Assembly: GCA_045652425.1 (NCBI GenBank)
Contig: JAZRUG010000013.1
Location: 44,913-108,912, forward strand
Reading direction: 5' to 3'
Origin: RGIG1995 sp045652425
GTDB lineage: Bacteria > Bacillota > Clostridia > Oscillospirales > CAG-272
Length of the DNA: 64,000 nt
Shown: in pieces, positions 8,239 through 17,394 of the stretch
Position numbering within the stretch: the stretch's first letter is position 1
Layout of the letters: the number at the start of each line of letters is the position of its first letter
The notes under the pieces: model-generated
The model's input: only the letters and a program-made list of their open reading frames with translations
Database searches by the model: none
Told to the model about the DNA's origin: nothing
Translations under genes and position numbers: made by a program

Positions 8239-10102
8239 GTTGAAAATGCACTCAATAAACAAAGTGGATGAGAATATAAAAAAAATCGGGAAATTATTCC
8301 CGAACTGTATCACCGAGCGAAAGAACGATAAAGGTGAAGTGGAGTATGCCATTGACTTTGATATGCTCAAACAAGAACTTTCTACTGTTGTTGTAGAAGG
8401 TAACGAAGAGCGTTATCAGTTCACTTGGCCTGATAAGAAAAAATCCATTCTTCTTGCTAATGCGCCTATTGCTAAAACTCTCCGTCCTTGCCGTGAGGAT
8501 AGTGTTGACTTTGATAATACCGAGAACCTTTACATTGAAGGCGACAACCTTGATGTATTGAAACTCTTGCAGGAAACCTATCTCGGCAAAATCAAAATGA
8601 TTTACATAGACCCTCCATACAACACTGGTAACGACTTCGTTTACAATGATGATTTTGCGGAAAGTGCTGACAAATATCTTGCGAACAGCGGTCAGTTTGA
8701 TGACGAAGGTAATCGTCTTGTTCAAAACACCGAGAGTAATGGTAGGTACCATACAGATTGGCTGAATATGATTTACCCGCGTTTAAAATTAGCAAAGGAT
8801 TTATTAACTAATGATGGTTTGATTTTCATAAGTATCGATGATAATGAGTCGGACAATCTTAAAAAAATATGTGATGAGATATTTGGTGCATCGAATTACA
8901 TCACCGAAATTGCTTGGCAATGTTTAGACACAATTAAAAATGACGCTAAATACTTTTCGGATAATCACGAATATATTCTTGTTTATGCAAAAGCAATCGA
9001 AAATGTATCTATTCAAGGTGTAAAGAAGGGAGAAAAACAAAGGAGTTATTACAAAAACTATGATAATGACCCAAGAGGTGATTACTTACTTACTCCGCTT
9101 CACGCAAAAAGTGGAAGCGAAAGCGGAATATATTCTTACACTTTTGCAAATGGACAAACTTGGACACCTCCAAAGGGTACATACCCGCGTTTTTCCATTT
9201 CCACATTAAAATCACTTGAAGAAGACAACAGATTGTATTTAGACCCTAATGGTATTAAAACTCCGCAAAAAAAGACATTCTTGGCGGAAGTTGGAGACAG
9301 AATGCCTCCCGTGTCTTTCTGGGATTATGCATCATTTGGTAGTACTCGTCAATCAAATAAAGAATTGTCTGAATTGATTGATAAAGGTATGTTCCAAAAC
9401 CCGAAACCTTCAAAAACAATTGCGACACTCCTTGACCTATTATCTAATAATACTGATGCAATAGTTCTTGATTTCTTTTCAGGCTCTGCTACTACGGCTC
9501 ACGCTGTAATGCAATTAAATGCAGAAGATGGGGGCAACCGAAAGTTTATTATGGTTCAGTTGCCCGAAGAAACTGATGAGAAATCCGAAGCATATAAAGT
9601 AGGATATAAAAATATTTGCGAAATTGGTAAGGAACGCATTCGTCGTGCTGGTGCAAAAATCAAGGAAGAAAGTCCTTTGACCACATCTGACCTTGACACT
9701 GGTTTCCGTGTTCTGAAACTCGACAGCACCAATATGAAGGATGTCTATTATAATCCTGCTGATTACGAATTGAACCTCTTTGACACTCTTGCTGACAATA
9801 TCAAGGAAGACCGTACTCCCGAAGACCTCCTCTTCCAAGTTATGCTCGACCTGGGTGTACTCCTTTCCAGCAAGATAGAGGAAAGTACCATCGGCGGCAA
9901 GAAAGTATTCAATGTTGCAGACGGATTCCTCTATGCCTGCTTTGATGAGAATGTAACCGAAGATGTAATCACCGAAATTGCCAAGAAAAAAACCGATTAC
10001 TTTGTAATGAGAGACAGCTCTATGGCAAACGATAGTGTCGCTACGAACTTTGAGCAAATCTTCGCTACATACAGTCCTGACACAGTAAGGAAGGTGATTT
10101 AA
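8231..10102 (+). CDS. mod: Type III restriction-modification methyltransferase (Mod)
   Basis: A 623-residue DNA methyltransferase. DPPYNTG (127-133) is the catalytic motif IV of adenine-N6 methyltransferases, and DFFSGSATT at 414-422 is the AdoMet-binding motif I; this order marks the beta class used by type III Mod subunits. The long segment between them carries the target-recognition region. Mod dictates the recognition site, methylates one strand, and is needed by Res for cleavage. CGGAGG precedes the ATG. It is followed after one base by a small membrane-protein gene, then res. The gene looks intact. Confidence 0.95.
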   Translation: MDKLKMHSINKVDENIKKIGKLFPNCITERKNDKGEVEYAIDFDMLKQELSTVVVEGNEERYQFTWPDKKKSILLANAPIAKTLRPCREDSVDFDNTENLYIEGDNLDVLKLLQETYLGKIKMIYIDPPYNTGNDFVYNDDFAESADKYLANSGQFDDEGNRLVQNTESNGRYHTDWLNMIYPRLKLAKDLLTNDGLIFISIDDNESDNLKKICDEIFGASNYITEIAWQCLDTIKNDAKYFSDNHEYILVYAKAIENVSIQGVKKGEKQRSYYKNYDNDPRGDYLLTPLHAKSGSESGIYSYTFANGQTWTPPKGTYPRFSISTLKSLEEDNRLYLDPNGIKTPQKKTFLAEVGDRMPPVSFWDYASFGSTRQSNKELSELIDKGMFQNPKPSKTIATLLDLLSNNTDAIVLDFFSGSATTAHAVMQLNAEDGGNRKFIMVQLPEETDEKSEAYKVGYKNICEIGKERIRRAGAKIKEESPLTTSDLDTGFRVLKLDSTNMKDVYYNPADYELNLFDTLADNIKEDRTPEDLLFQVMLDLGVLLSSKIEESTIGGKKVFNVADGFLYACFDENVTEDVITEIAKKKTDYFVMRDSSMANDSVATNFEQIFATYSPDTVRKVI

Positions 10103-10103
10103 A

Positions 10104-10487
10104 ATGTTAGATTTCAATAACTCTAACATTAATTTAGAAAACATTGGTTTACCTAAAATGATTACCGACCCACCAATTCCTTATTCTGTATTTAAAATGA
10201 TGGGAGAAGAAGGCAAACATAAGGAAATGTTTGAACTTGGTGAGAAACAAATAAAATTGCTGGCAGAACAAAATGAACAATTGAAAGCAAATTTCAATAA
10301 ACTTGAAGACCTCTATAAGATAAAAGAACAGGAACTGCAAGAAGCAAAGCGTGAAGCAAAAAAATTAACGAGATACAATAGGTGGATGATGGTTTTAACC
10401 GTTGTTGCTGTCTTGGTAGCCGTTGCCGCTTGGTTGCTTTCCGATGCATCGATAATTATTGAAGTAATAGGAGGTTGGTTCGGTTGA
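10104..10487 (+). CDS. Small coiled-coil protein with C-terminal membrane anchor, between mod and res
   Basis: A 127-residue protein with an N-terminal polar segment, a long predicted coiled coil (about 44-90, rich in E, K, Q and L) and one hydrophobic helix near the C-terminus (about 95-112, MMVLTVVAVLVAVAAWLL). It starts one base after the mod stop and overlaps the res start by four bases, so it is tightly built into the restriction operon. A membrane-tethered component is not part of the classical two-subunit type III enzyme. It might hold the complex at the membrane or be an accessory effector. No family is recognised. Confidence 0.75.
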   Translation: MLDFNNSNINLENIGLPKMITDPPIPYSVFKMMGEEGKHKEMFELGEKQIKLLAEQNEQLKANFNKLEDLYKIKEQELQEAKREAKKLTRYNRWMMVLTVVAVLVAVAAWLLSDASIIIEVIGGWFG

Positions 10488-13400
10488 AATTTAATTTTAA
10501 AATACAACAATACCAAACCGATGCTGTTGAAGCAGTTGCCCGAGTATTTGCAGGACAAGGTCTTCACGAAAAGGTCGGATATCGCCGTGATGTTGGTGTA
10601 ATAGAAAATACCCTCGGGCAGATTAGATGGGATGAGCCGGATGCTTTCGGAGAGGAACTTGATCTTGCCGACGATACGGGTTATAAGAATGAGTCAGTGG
10701 TACTCTCTGACGAGCAGTTACTCCAAAACATTCAGCAATTACAAAACGAAAACAACATAAAAATGTCCAACAGTCTTGTAAAATCACTTGGCAGATGTTC
10801 TCTTGATATTGAAATGGAAACCGGTACCGGTAAAACATACGTGTATATCAAGACTATGTTCGAGCTCAACAAGAGATACGGTTGGAGCAAGTTCATTGTT
10901 GTGGTTCCAAGTATTGCTATTCGTGAGGGTGTAAAGAAATCCTTTGAGATTACCGCCGATCACTTTATGGAACACTACGGCAAAAAGGCACGATTTTTCA
11001 TCTACAACAGCTCAAACCTGAATCAGCTTGATAATTTCTCTTCAAGTTCGGGTATCAACGTAATGATTATCAATACCCAGGCTTTTGCATCTTCTTTGAA
11101 AGAAGACGGCAAATCAAAAGAAGCAAGAATTATATATTCAAAACGTGATGAATTTGGTTCACGCCGTCCTATTGACGTTATTAAGGCTAACCGTCCTATT
11201 ATTATTTTGGACGAACCGCAGAAAATGGGGGGCGACGTTACCCAAAAGGCACTCCAAAACTTTAACCCTCTGTTCAGCCTAAACTATTCAGCAACCCACA
11301 AGACACAACATAACCTTGTATATGTTCTGGACGCTCTTGACGCTTACAATAAGCGACTCGTTAAGAAGATTGAAGTAAAAGGTTTTGAAGTTAAGAACTT
11401 TCGAGGTACAGATAGTTATTTGTATTTAGAGCAGATTGTTCTTTCTGCCAAAAAACCACCTATGGCAAAAATTGAGCTTGAAATATCTTACAACAAAAGT
11501 ATTAACCGCGAAACCCGAATTCTCGGTGTCGGTGATAATCTGTTCAATATTTCCCAAGAAATGCAACAATATAAAGGATATACAATTTCCGAAATTGACA
11601 CCATTCGCGGAACTGTAACATTCACCAACGGCGAAATCATAAGCACCGGTGAGGTTGTCGGTGATGTATCCGAAAAGGATATGCGCCGTATCCAGATTAG
11701 AGAAACAATTATTTCCCACTTCGAAAAAGAAGAAAAACTTTATAACAAAGGTATCAAAACATTGTCTTTGTTCTTTATTGATGAGGTTGCAAAATACCGT
11801 CAATATGATGAAAACGGCGATGAAATACTCGGCGAGTACGGCAAAATGTTCGAAGAAGAATATATAAACGTTCTGAACGAACATCTCACAATTTTTGATG
11901 ATGCTTACCAGAAGTATCTCCGCACCACTTGTGATGACATTTCAGCTATTCATAAAGGGTATTTCAGTATTGATAAAAAGACCGGAAGAAGCATCGACAG
12001 TGCCCTCAAAAAAGGCAGCGAGTTTTCGGACGATATTTCCGCTTATGACCTTATTCTCAAAAATAAGGAAAGACTTTTGAGTTTCGAAGAACCCACAAGA
12101 TTCATCTTCTCTCACTCTGCTCTCCGCGAAGGCTGGGATAACCCCAACGTATTTCAGATTTGTACTTTAAAACATTCCGACAGCAATACTGCAAAAAGAC
12201 AAGAAGTTGGACGCGGTCTTCGTCTTTGTGTAAACCAAACAGGTATTCGTATGGATACTGAAACCTGCGGTAATACAGTTCATGATATAAATGTACTTAC
12301 CGTTATTGCAAGTGAAAGCTATAAAACCTTTGTTTCAGATTTGCAGTCCGATATCAAAGAAATGCTCTATGACAGACCCCTTGCTGCTACCAACGAGTAC
12401 TTCAAAGGCAAGTTTGTTAAAGCAGACGGAGTTCAGACTGTTATTGATACACAAACTGCCAATATTATTGAAGGTTATCTTCTTGCTAACGGTTATTCGG
12501 ATTATATTGATAGAAAAATCACCGATAAATACCGTGCCGATTTGGCAGCCAGTACGTTAGCACCGTTACCACCACAACTTGCGCCTATGGCAGAAGATAT
12601 ACATAAACTTGTTCAAGCAGTATTTGATGAAAGCATTCTCAAAGATATGTTTACTGACGGTCACAAGCCAAAAGTAAAGGACAACCCTCTTAACGATAAC
12701 TTCTATAAGAAGGAATTCCAAACCCTTTGGAACTATATCAACCATAAGTATGCATATACTGTTGTATTCGATAGCGAGGAACTTATCAAAAAAGCAATTG
12801 CACATATTGATGACAAGTTGATTGTTTCTCGGTTGCAGTACACCACTTCCATCGGTCAACAGAAGAGCGAAATGAATGAACACGAGCTTGAACGCGGCGA
12901 CAGTTTCAAGACTGCCAAAACAAGAACACAGACCTTGAATCACGCTGAGACCGGCAGAGTGAAATATGACCTAATTGGTAAAATTGCGGAAGGCACAGTA
13001 CTTACTCGAAAAACCGTTACCAAAATATTGTCAGGACTCCGCGCCGATAAGATTTATATGTTCAAGTATAACCCCGAAGAATTCATTTCCAAGGTGGTTA
13101 AACTCATCAACGAGCAGAAAGCAACGATGATTGTAGACCATATTTCCTACGACCAGACCAGTGGTACTTACGATAACGATATCTTTACCGCCGAGAAGAG
13201 CAGTCAGAGTTTTGATAAGGCATTCCTTGCTACCAAAGCAATTCAGGACTATGTGTTTACGGACGGTTCTGCCGAGAAGAGTATTGAAAGACGGTTCGCC
13301 GAAGATTTGGATGCTGCCGACGAAGTTTGTGTTTATGCTAAACTTCCCAAGGGCTTCCATATACCTACACCGGTTGGTAACTACTCTCCGGACTGGGCAA

Positions 13401-13603
13401 TTGCTTTCAATGAGGGGGCTGTAAAGCATATATATTTCATTGCCGAAACCAAGGGTACAATGGAAAGTCTCAATTTGAGACCTATAGAACAGGCAAAGAT
13501 ATCTTGTGCAAAGAAGCTCTTCAACGAGCTTTCTACCAGCAAAGTAAAATACCATGATGTTGACAGTTATCAAAGTTTGCTGACAATAATGAGCAAAGTA
13601 TAA
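10484..13603 (+). CDS. res: Type III restriction endonuclease subunit (Res)
   Basis: A 1039-residue superfamily 2 helicase-nuclease. Walker A METGTGKT at 111-118, DEPQ box at 243-246, SAT motif, and VGRGLR motif VI near 575-580 make up the translocase. A PD-(D/E)XK nuclease follows at the C-terminus: PD at 969-970 and ETK at 988-990. The start is taken as TTG 10484, because AGGAGG ends ten bases before it and the resulting MKFNFKIQQYQTDAV matches other Res N-termini; an upstream TTG at 10475 abuts the ribosome site. The TTGA overlap couples it to the coiled-coil gene. It appears intact. Confidence 0.94.
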   Translation: MKFNFKIQQYQTDAVEAVARVFAGQGLHEKVGYRRDVGVIENTLGQIRWDEPDAFGEELDLADDTGYKNESVVLSDEQLLQNIQQLQNENNIKMSNSLVKSLGRCSLDIEMETGTGKTYVYIKTMFELNKRYGWSKFIVVVPSIAIREGVKKSFEITADHFMEHYGKKARFFIYNSSNLNQLDNFSSSSGINVMIINTQAFASSLKEDGKSKEARIIYSKRDEFGSRRPIDVIKANRPIIILDEPQKMGGDVTQKALQNFNPLFSLNYSATHKTQHNLVYVLDALDAYNKRLVKKIEVKGFEVKNFRGTDSYLYLEQIVLSAKKPPMAKIELEISYNKSINRETRILGVGDNLFNISQEMQQYKGYTISEIDTIRGTVTFTNGEIISTGEVVGDVSEKDMRRIQIRETIISHFEKEEKLYNKGIKTLSLFFIDEVAKYRQYDENGDEILGEYGKMFEEEYINVLNEHLTIFDDAYQKYLRTTCDDISAIHKGYFSIDKKTGRSIDSALKKGSEFSDDISAYDLILKNKERLLSFEEPTRFIFSHSALREGWDNPNVFQICTLKHSDSNTAKRQEVGRGLRLCVNQTGIRMDTETCGNTVHDINVLTVIASESYKTFVSDLQSDIKEMLYDRPLAATNEYFKGKFVKADGVQTVIDTQTANIIEGYLLANGYSDYIDRKITDKYRADLAASTLAPLPPQLAPMAEDIHKLVQAVFDESILKDMFTDGHKPKVKDNPLNDNFYKKEFQTLWNYINHKYAYTVVFDSEELIKKAIAHIDDKLIVSRLQYTTSIGQQKSEMNEHELERGDSFKTAKTRTQTLNHAETGRVKYDLIGKIAEGTVLTRKTVTKILSGLRADKIYMFKYNPEEFISKVVKLINEQKATMIVDHISYDQTSGTYDNDIFTAEKSSQSFDKAFLATKAIQDYVFTDGSAEKSIERRFAEDLDAADEVCVYAKLPKGFHIPTPVGNYSPDWAIAFNEGAVKHIYFIAETKGTMESLNLRPIEQAKISCAKKLFNELSTSKVKYHDVDSYQSLLTIMSKV

Positions 13604-13613
13604 CAAAGTCACA

Positions 13614-13649
13614 CAAAAAAAGTGCAAACGTTTTTCGTTTGCACTTTTT
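13614..13649. terminator. Terminator after res
   Basis: AAAAAAGTGCAAACG pairs with CGTTTGCACTTTTT around a TTTTT loop. The A and T runs on either side make it usable from both strands, which suits the small minus-strand gene that ends nearby. Confidence 0.8.
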
Positions 13650-13666
13650 CTACGCTCTATATCTTT

Positions 13667-13816
13667 TCACATTACACCGTCTTCAATATCATTCCCTATC
13701 TTTTCTTCTGTGTGAAGCAAAACACTCTCGTTTTTCTTTACGCTTTTCAAGGGAAATACTATATTTTGGGGTGTATCTTGTTTATTACCTTTTTCAATTA
13801 TATTTGTTTCTTCCAT
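13667..13816 (-). CDS. Small protein of 49 residues, unknown
   Basis: On the minus strand an ATG at 13816 opens 49 codons ending in TGA at 13667. GAGG lies eight bases before the ATG. The product is polar and acidic (starts MEETNIIEKGNKQ, ends EEKIGNDIEDGVM), with mixed codon use rather than the low-complexity pattern of a chance frame, and it runs into the bidirectional terminator at 13614-13649. It resembles no family I know. It could be a real small protein or a chance frame in an otherwise empty 360-base gap. Confidence 0.4.
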   Translation of the reverse strand: MEETNIIEKGNKQDTPQNIVFPLKSVKKNESVLLHTEEKIGNDIEDGVM

Positions 13817-13932
13817 TTTTAAAACCTCAAAACTATCTATTTTCATAATTAGTCTTCGCGGTTCTAAAAATATTATTCAAATACAATCTAACTATAATTC
13901 ATCTTTTTCTTGCATAGTTGTCAAGCAAAACA

Positions 13933-13959
13933 ATAACCACCGAACAAGTCGGTGGTTAT
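13933..13959 (-). terminator. Terminator of the LytM-peptidase gene
   Basis: ATAACCACCG pairs with CGGTGGTTAT around a 7-base loop, followed on the minus strand by TGTTTTGCTT. It lies just after the stop codon of the minus-strand gene. Confidence 0.65.
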
Positions 13960-13964
13960 CACTT

Positions 13965-14720
13965 TTATCCTTCGTAATTGTCGTCAACCGCATTTGCCGC
14001 ATTCGCCGCTTCATAGGAAATATAATCCAAAGGATTAACGTTCTTTCCGTCCATTTTCACTTCCAAGTGCAAATGAGGCTCTTCCGCTATTTCAATAAGT
14101 GTACTGTCGCCTACTGAAGATAAAGCTTGTCCGCAATATACGGGCGCCCCCTCTTCGATACCTTCGCACACCTCGTCAGATAATCCCATATAATATGAAA
14201 CAAGTCCGTTAGGATGGCTTATCGAAATGCAGTTACCCATCATTGGGTCGTCATATACGTTTTGAACTGTTCCCTCTGCTATGCACGATACTGTAGCGCC
14301 TATGTCTGCCAATATATCAATTCCCGTATGAACTCTGTAATCGTTCATCGTCAAAGAATAAACCGGCATATCTATATCATAACTCTTTAATAAATATCCC
14401 TCTACCGGCTTCGTAAATACAAGCTTCGCGGGAGCGTCAACCTCTTTTGATGGCTCGTCCTCGGGAATACTGTTTACATCCTGTTCAGGCTCTTCAATAT
14501 ACGTATCTTCGGGATTTTGTGTTACTTCAGGTCTTCTTGTTTCCGCCTTCTCGGTACGTTTCGCCGTTTGGGCAGCAGTTTCATTCACCTTTGGGTTGTC
14601 TGTTTTCTTTCTTGTGCTTGTCACAACACTGAACACCGTCATACATACTACCGCCACGATTATAAGTGACAGTACTACGTATAACGCAATATTCGATTTA
14701 CTTTTGTTTGCGTTATACAT
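13965..14720 (-). CDS. M23/LytM-domain membrane protein, SpoIIQ-like
   Basis: A 251-residue protein with one N-terminal membrane helix (about 10-32), a threonine/glutamate/proline-rich linker and a LytM domain. The metal ligands are complete: H131 and D135 in HTGID, and H216 and H218 in HLHLEV. Length, single helix and the TMNDYRVHTGIDI context resemble SpoIIQ, which bridges mother cell and forespore with SpoIIIAH; clostridial SpoIIQ keeps the metal site that Bacillus lost. A general cell-wall endopeptidase cannot be excluded, as no sporulation neighbour is present. AAGGTGG precedes the ATG. Confidence 0.8.
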   Translation of the reverse strand: MYNANKSKSNIALYVVLSLIIVAVVCMTVFSVVTSTRKKTDNPKVNETAAQTAKRTEKAETRRPEVTQNPEDTYIEEPEQDVNSIPEDEPSKEVDAPAKLVFTKPVEGYLLKSYDIDMPVYSLTMNDYRVHTGIDILADIGATVSCIAEGTVQNVYDDPMMGNCISISHPNGLVSYYMGLSDEVCEGIEEGAPVYCGQALSSVGDSTLIEIAEEPHLHLEVKMDGKNVNPLDYISYEAANAANAVDDNYEG

Positions 14721-14829
14721 GGTTTTCCCACCTTTTATTTTGATTTTTCTGTAGCTATTTTTGACTGCATTTCAAAATAATATACACAAAAATCATATTT
14801 TTCATTTTAAAAGTGGGATAATTGTTATT

Positions 14830-15519
14830 TTATTTTTCCGTAAGTCTTAATACAACGTGTCTTGCAAGTAAAAGTCCCGCAACCGAAGGTACAAAAGCAA
14901 TAGATGCAGGGATTCTTTCCCCTTTTACTACCGGTTCTTCGGTACTGTACAACACATCAACGTTTCTAATGTCACGCGCCTTCAGTTCTCGGCGCATAAC
15001 CCTTGCAAGAGGGCAAACCGACGTCTGATTTATATCGGCTATATTAAACTTCAATGGGTCAAGCTTGTTTCCTGTACCCATTGACGATACAATCTTTATA
15101 TTATTTTTCTTACAATATTCAATTATCGCAATTTTAGCCGAAACGTTGTCTATGGCATCAACAACGTAATCCACCTTATTTCCACCAATTATTTCAGCGG
15201 CATTTTCGGGCGTTACAAAAATATCTTTTTCAACAACTGTACAATCGGGATTTATCTTACGTATCCTGTCAGCCATAACTGCAGTTTTTTTCATCCCTAT
15301 AGTTGTCGTATCCGCAATAAGCTGACGGTTAATATTCGAAACTGAAACAGTATCAAAATCAACCAAAATAATTTTACCTACACCGCATCTTGCTATCGCC
15401 TCCGCGGTAAAGCTTCCGACTCCCCCTATACCGAATATCATTACCGAAGACGATATAAGCTTATCGGTAGCTTCACTTCCTAAAATTGTTATCTGCCTTT
15501 CAAGTCGGCTCTTATCCAT
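14830..15519 (-). CDS. tcdA: tRNA threonylcarbamoyladenosine dehydratase (ThiF/E1-like)
   Basis: A 229-residue E1-like adenylating enzyme that cyclises t6A37 of tRNAs. The nucleotide-binding glycine loop is GIGGVGS at 30-36, followed by LVDFDTV and NINRQL, which bind ATP and the metal. The start ATG 15519 has GGAG at good distance; the frame remains open further upstream but that part lies over the DUF6514 gene. Length matches TcdA/YgdL. It follows the DUF6514-like gene by 19 bases on the same strand and is probably co-transcribed. Substrate assignment rests on family resemblance. Confidence 0.88.
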   Translation of the reverse strand: MDKSRLERQITILGSEATDKLISSSVMIFGIGGVGSFTAEAIARCGVGKIILVDFDTVSVSNINRQLIADTTTIGMKKTAVMADRIRKINPDCTVVEKDIFVTPENAAEIIGGNKVDYVVDAIDNVSAKIAIIEYCKKNNIKIVSSMGTGNKLDPLKFNIADINQTSVCPLARVMRRELKARDIRNVDVLYSTEEPVVKGERIPASIAFVPSVAGLLLARHVVLRLTEK

Positions 15520-15538
15520 ATTTTCTGCTCCATATATT

Positions 15539-15826
15539 TTACAAAATGTCTGCCAATACGTCCCTTGCATTTGTCGGCATAACATTATTATAAACCAATA
15601 AGTCCAATATTGCAACCGCATTTTCTTCGTCTCGCGCAATATCGTATAAAAAATCATACTCGGTCGTTATTCCGTCTTCCATTTGTAATATCAACACCGA
15701 ATAAATATTTTCTTCCGCAAACAAATCACAATCCTTTTTATCGGTTATTATCAAGCTGTAATCGAGAACTATATTATTTCTCGCTTTAACCTCTGTCCGC
15801 CTATTATCCGTTATATGTGTCTTCAT
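15539..15826 (-). CDS. DUF6514-like small protein
   Basis: A 95-residue protein with an extended first half (NIVLDYSLIITDKK) and a C-terminal YDIARDEENAVAILDLLVYN then MPTNARDVLADIL. This pattern, V/IxDIxxDxxxVxxLxxLLxxNxVxPxxxxDVxxD, is what I associate with the DUF6514 family of Clostridia, whose role is unknown. GGAGG stands before the ATG and a promoter at 15864-15893. It leads into tcdA. Confidence 0.65.
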   Translation of the reverse strand: MKTHITDNRRTEVKARNNIVLDYSLIITDKKDCDLFAEENIYSVLILQMEDGITTEYDFLYDIARDEENAVAILDLLVYNNVMPTNARDVLADIL

Positions 15827-15863
15827 TCTGCACCTCCGAAGATGTTTTTAGCGCGGGTGTTCA

Positions 15864-15893
15864 ATTATACCCTATCGCCAATACAAAAGTAAA
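15864..15893 (-). promoter_or_regulatory. Promoter of the DUF6514-tcdA unit
   Basis: On the minus strand TTTACT (15893-15888) and TATAAT (15869-15864) are 18 bases apart, about 40 bases upstream of the start codon. Confidence 0.55.
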
Positions 15894-15911
15894 GAAAATA
15901 TTGTCTTACCA

Positions 15912-16025
15912 ATTCGACAAAGTTACGCTTGTATTTGCATATTTTTCCATATTTTTTATTCCTTTTTTCTTAATATGGCTTTTTCCCCTTAAATATGGTA
16001 TGTTTTTTCTGTAACTTTGTCGAAT
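15912..16025. repeat. 15-bp perfect inverted repeat enclosing 84 bp
   Basis: ATTCGACAAAGTTAC at 15912-15926 recurs as its exact complement at 16011-16025. The enclosed 84 bases are very AT-rich and non-coding, with several AATATGG/CCATATT motifs. The layout resembles a miniature inverted-repeat element, or two widely spaced operator half-sites between the divergent genes at 15826 and 16148. Confidence 0.5.
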
Positions 16026-16147
16026 AATGTCGAAATAAATAGTATTAAAATGCAACCAATTTTTCCAAAAGTCCACTAATGACTTCGTCTAAAATTTACT
16101 GTATAATACTTTTGTACACATATATTCTATTTGAAAGGATACATATT

Positions 16148-16390
16148 ATGATAAATAAAATAAAAAATCTTACCCTCTCTAAAGTATCGCTGAACTTTTT
16201 TAAAATCAGTTCGGCGGTTATGGTTTTTGTATTTCTCTACATATTGTTTCTGCTGTTAAAAACGCCCGAAAACGAAAAAGCATGGTTGTATGCTAACGCC
16301 TACACCATGCTTGAATATGCCGTTATGAGTTTTACGCTTGTCTTCTGCGGTTCGCTTATTATTGACATTGCGCTGAAAGACAATAAATAA
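16148..16390 (+). CDS. Small two-helix membrane protein
   Basis: An 80-residue protein with two hydrophobic segments (about 18-38 and 52-73) separated by KTPENEKAWLYANAYT. The ATG at 16148 has GAAAGGAT upstream; the frame extends 23 codons further but without a ribosome site. It stands alone with a terminator right behind the stop. I do not recognise a family; function unknown. Confidence 0.6.
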   Translation: MINKIKNLTLSKVSLNFFKISSAVMVFVFLYILFLLLKTPENEKAWLYANAYTMLEYAVMSFTLVFCGSLIIDIALKDNK

Positions 16391-16414
16391 TGGCGTAGGA
16401 AAATTCCCACGCCA
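16391..16414. terminator. Bidirectional terminator between the small membrane gene and the ROK gene
   Basis: TGGCGT-GG pairs with CC-ACGCCA around an AAATT loop, followed by TTTTGTTTTTTT on the plus strand. It directly follows the TAA at 16388-16390. Confidence 0.7.
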
Positions 16415-16426
16415 AATTTTGTTTTT

Positions 16427-17371
16427 TTAAAGTGATGCAGCGCCGATTATGCCCGCGTCATTCTTGAGTTCTGCTATTTTCAGTTCAGTCTTTACCGGAT
16501 TTGCGCTTGTAAACTGAAGACTGTCAACAAGCTCACGCAACGGTCCCATAAGGTTTTCACCCTCGTTTGAAATACCGCCGCCGATGCTAAGTATATTAGG
16601 CTGGAATATGTTTATGATATTTACCAAGCCGCAAGCAAGATAATCCGTATATTCAGCACATACCGTACGAGCCGTCATATCGCCCATAGATGCCGCTTTA
16701 TACGCAGTCTTTCCGCTCACTTTGTCTATATCATTTTCAACCAAGCTCCACATAATAGAATTACGATTATTCAGCATATGTTCTTTAGTCATATTGATAA
16801 GACCGGTAGCCGAACTGTAGGTTTCCCAACAGCCACGTCTTCCGCATCCGCACTGGCGGCCATTATGCTCGATAACCATGTGTCCAAGTTCGCCGCCCGC
16901 ATAGTTAAATCCCGAGTATATCTTTCCGTCAATTATTATGCCGCCGCCAACGCCCGTTCCGAGTGTTACCATTATAAACTTGTCAACACCCTTACCCGAA
17001 CCGGCAACAGCTTCGCCTAAAGCCGCCGCATTCGCATCGTTTTCAAGTTTAATTCTTCTTATCGGCAAAAGCTCACGAAGCTTTGAGATAATCGGATAAT
17101 CTATCATTCCGAGATTTGTCGCTCTGGTAACTACACCGTTTATAGGATCTATAGCACCGGGAGATGCAATACCGATATGCTCAATTCTGCAAGGAATTAT
17201 ATCCGTTTCCTCAAGCAAATCTGTTATTAACCCTGCAATATCTTTTACAATCTCGTCAGGGTGACGGCCCGCATTCGTGGGTACGCTTCCCTTTTTTACA
17301 ATGTTGTTATCACTGTCAACGATACCTACTGCTATATTCGTACCGCCAAGATCTACGCCAATTCTAAACAT
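16427..17371 (-). CDS. ROK-family glucokinase / sugar kinase
   Basis: A 314-residue ROK kinase. The phosphate-binding DLGGTN lies at residues 7-12, and the ROK zinc site GHMV...CGCGRRGCWE has cysteines C174, C176 and C181. Such enzymes phosphorylate glucose or related hexoses with ATP; the E(L)GH motif and missing DNA-binding domain mark it as kinase rather than repressor. GGGAG precedes the ATG. It is the last gene of a minus-strand run mrnC-mscL-ROK. Glucokinase (glcK) is the most likely specific identity. Confidence 0.9.
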   Translation of the reverse strand: MFRIGVDLGGTNIAVGIVDSDNNIVKKGSVPTNAGRHPDEIVKDIAGLITDLLEETDIIPCRIEHIGIASPGAIDPINGVVTRATNLGMIDYPIISKLRELLPIRRIKLENDANAAALGEAVAGSGKGVDKFIMVTLGTGVGGGIIIDGKIYSGFNYAGGELGHMVIEHNGRQCGCGRRGCWETYSSATGLINMTKEHMLNNRNSIMWSLVENDIDKVSGKTAYKAASMGDMTARTVCAEYTDYLACGLVNIINIFQPNILSIGGGISNEGENLMGPLRELVDSLQFTSANPVKTELKIAELKNDAGIIGAASL

Positions 17372-17394
17372 TTGTGTTCTCCCAAATCCGCCCT

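Noticed and set aside
8294..8752. 152-codon minus-strand frame opposite mod
   Set aside because: Mod is intact with all motifs; the antisense frame has no supporting signals.
15520..15657. N-terminal extension of TcdA by 46 residues
   Set aside because: It overlaps the DUF6514 gene in another frame, and ATG 15519 has a ribosome site and matches family length.
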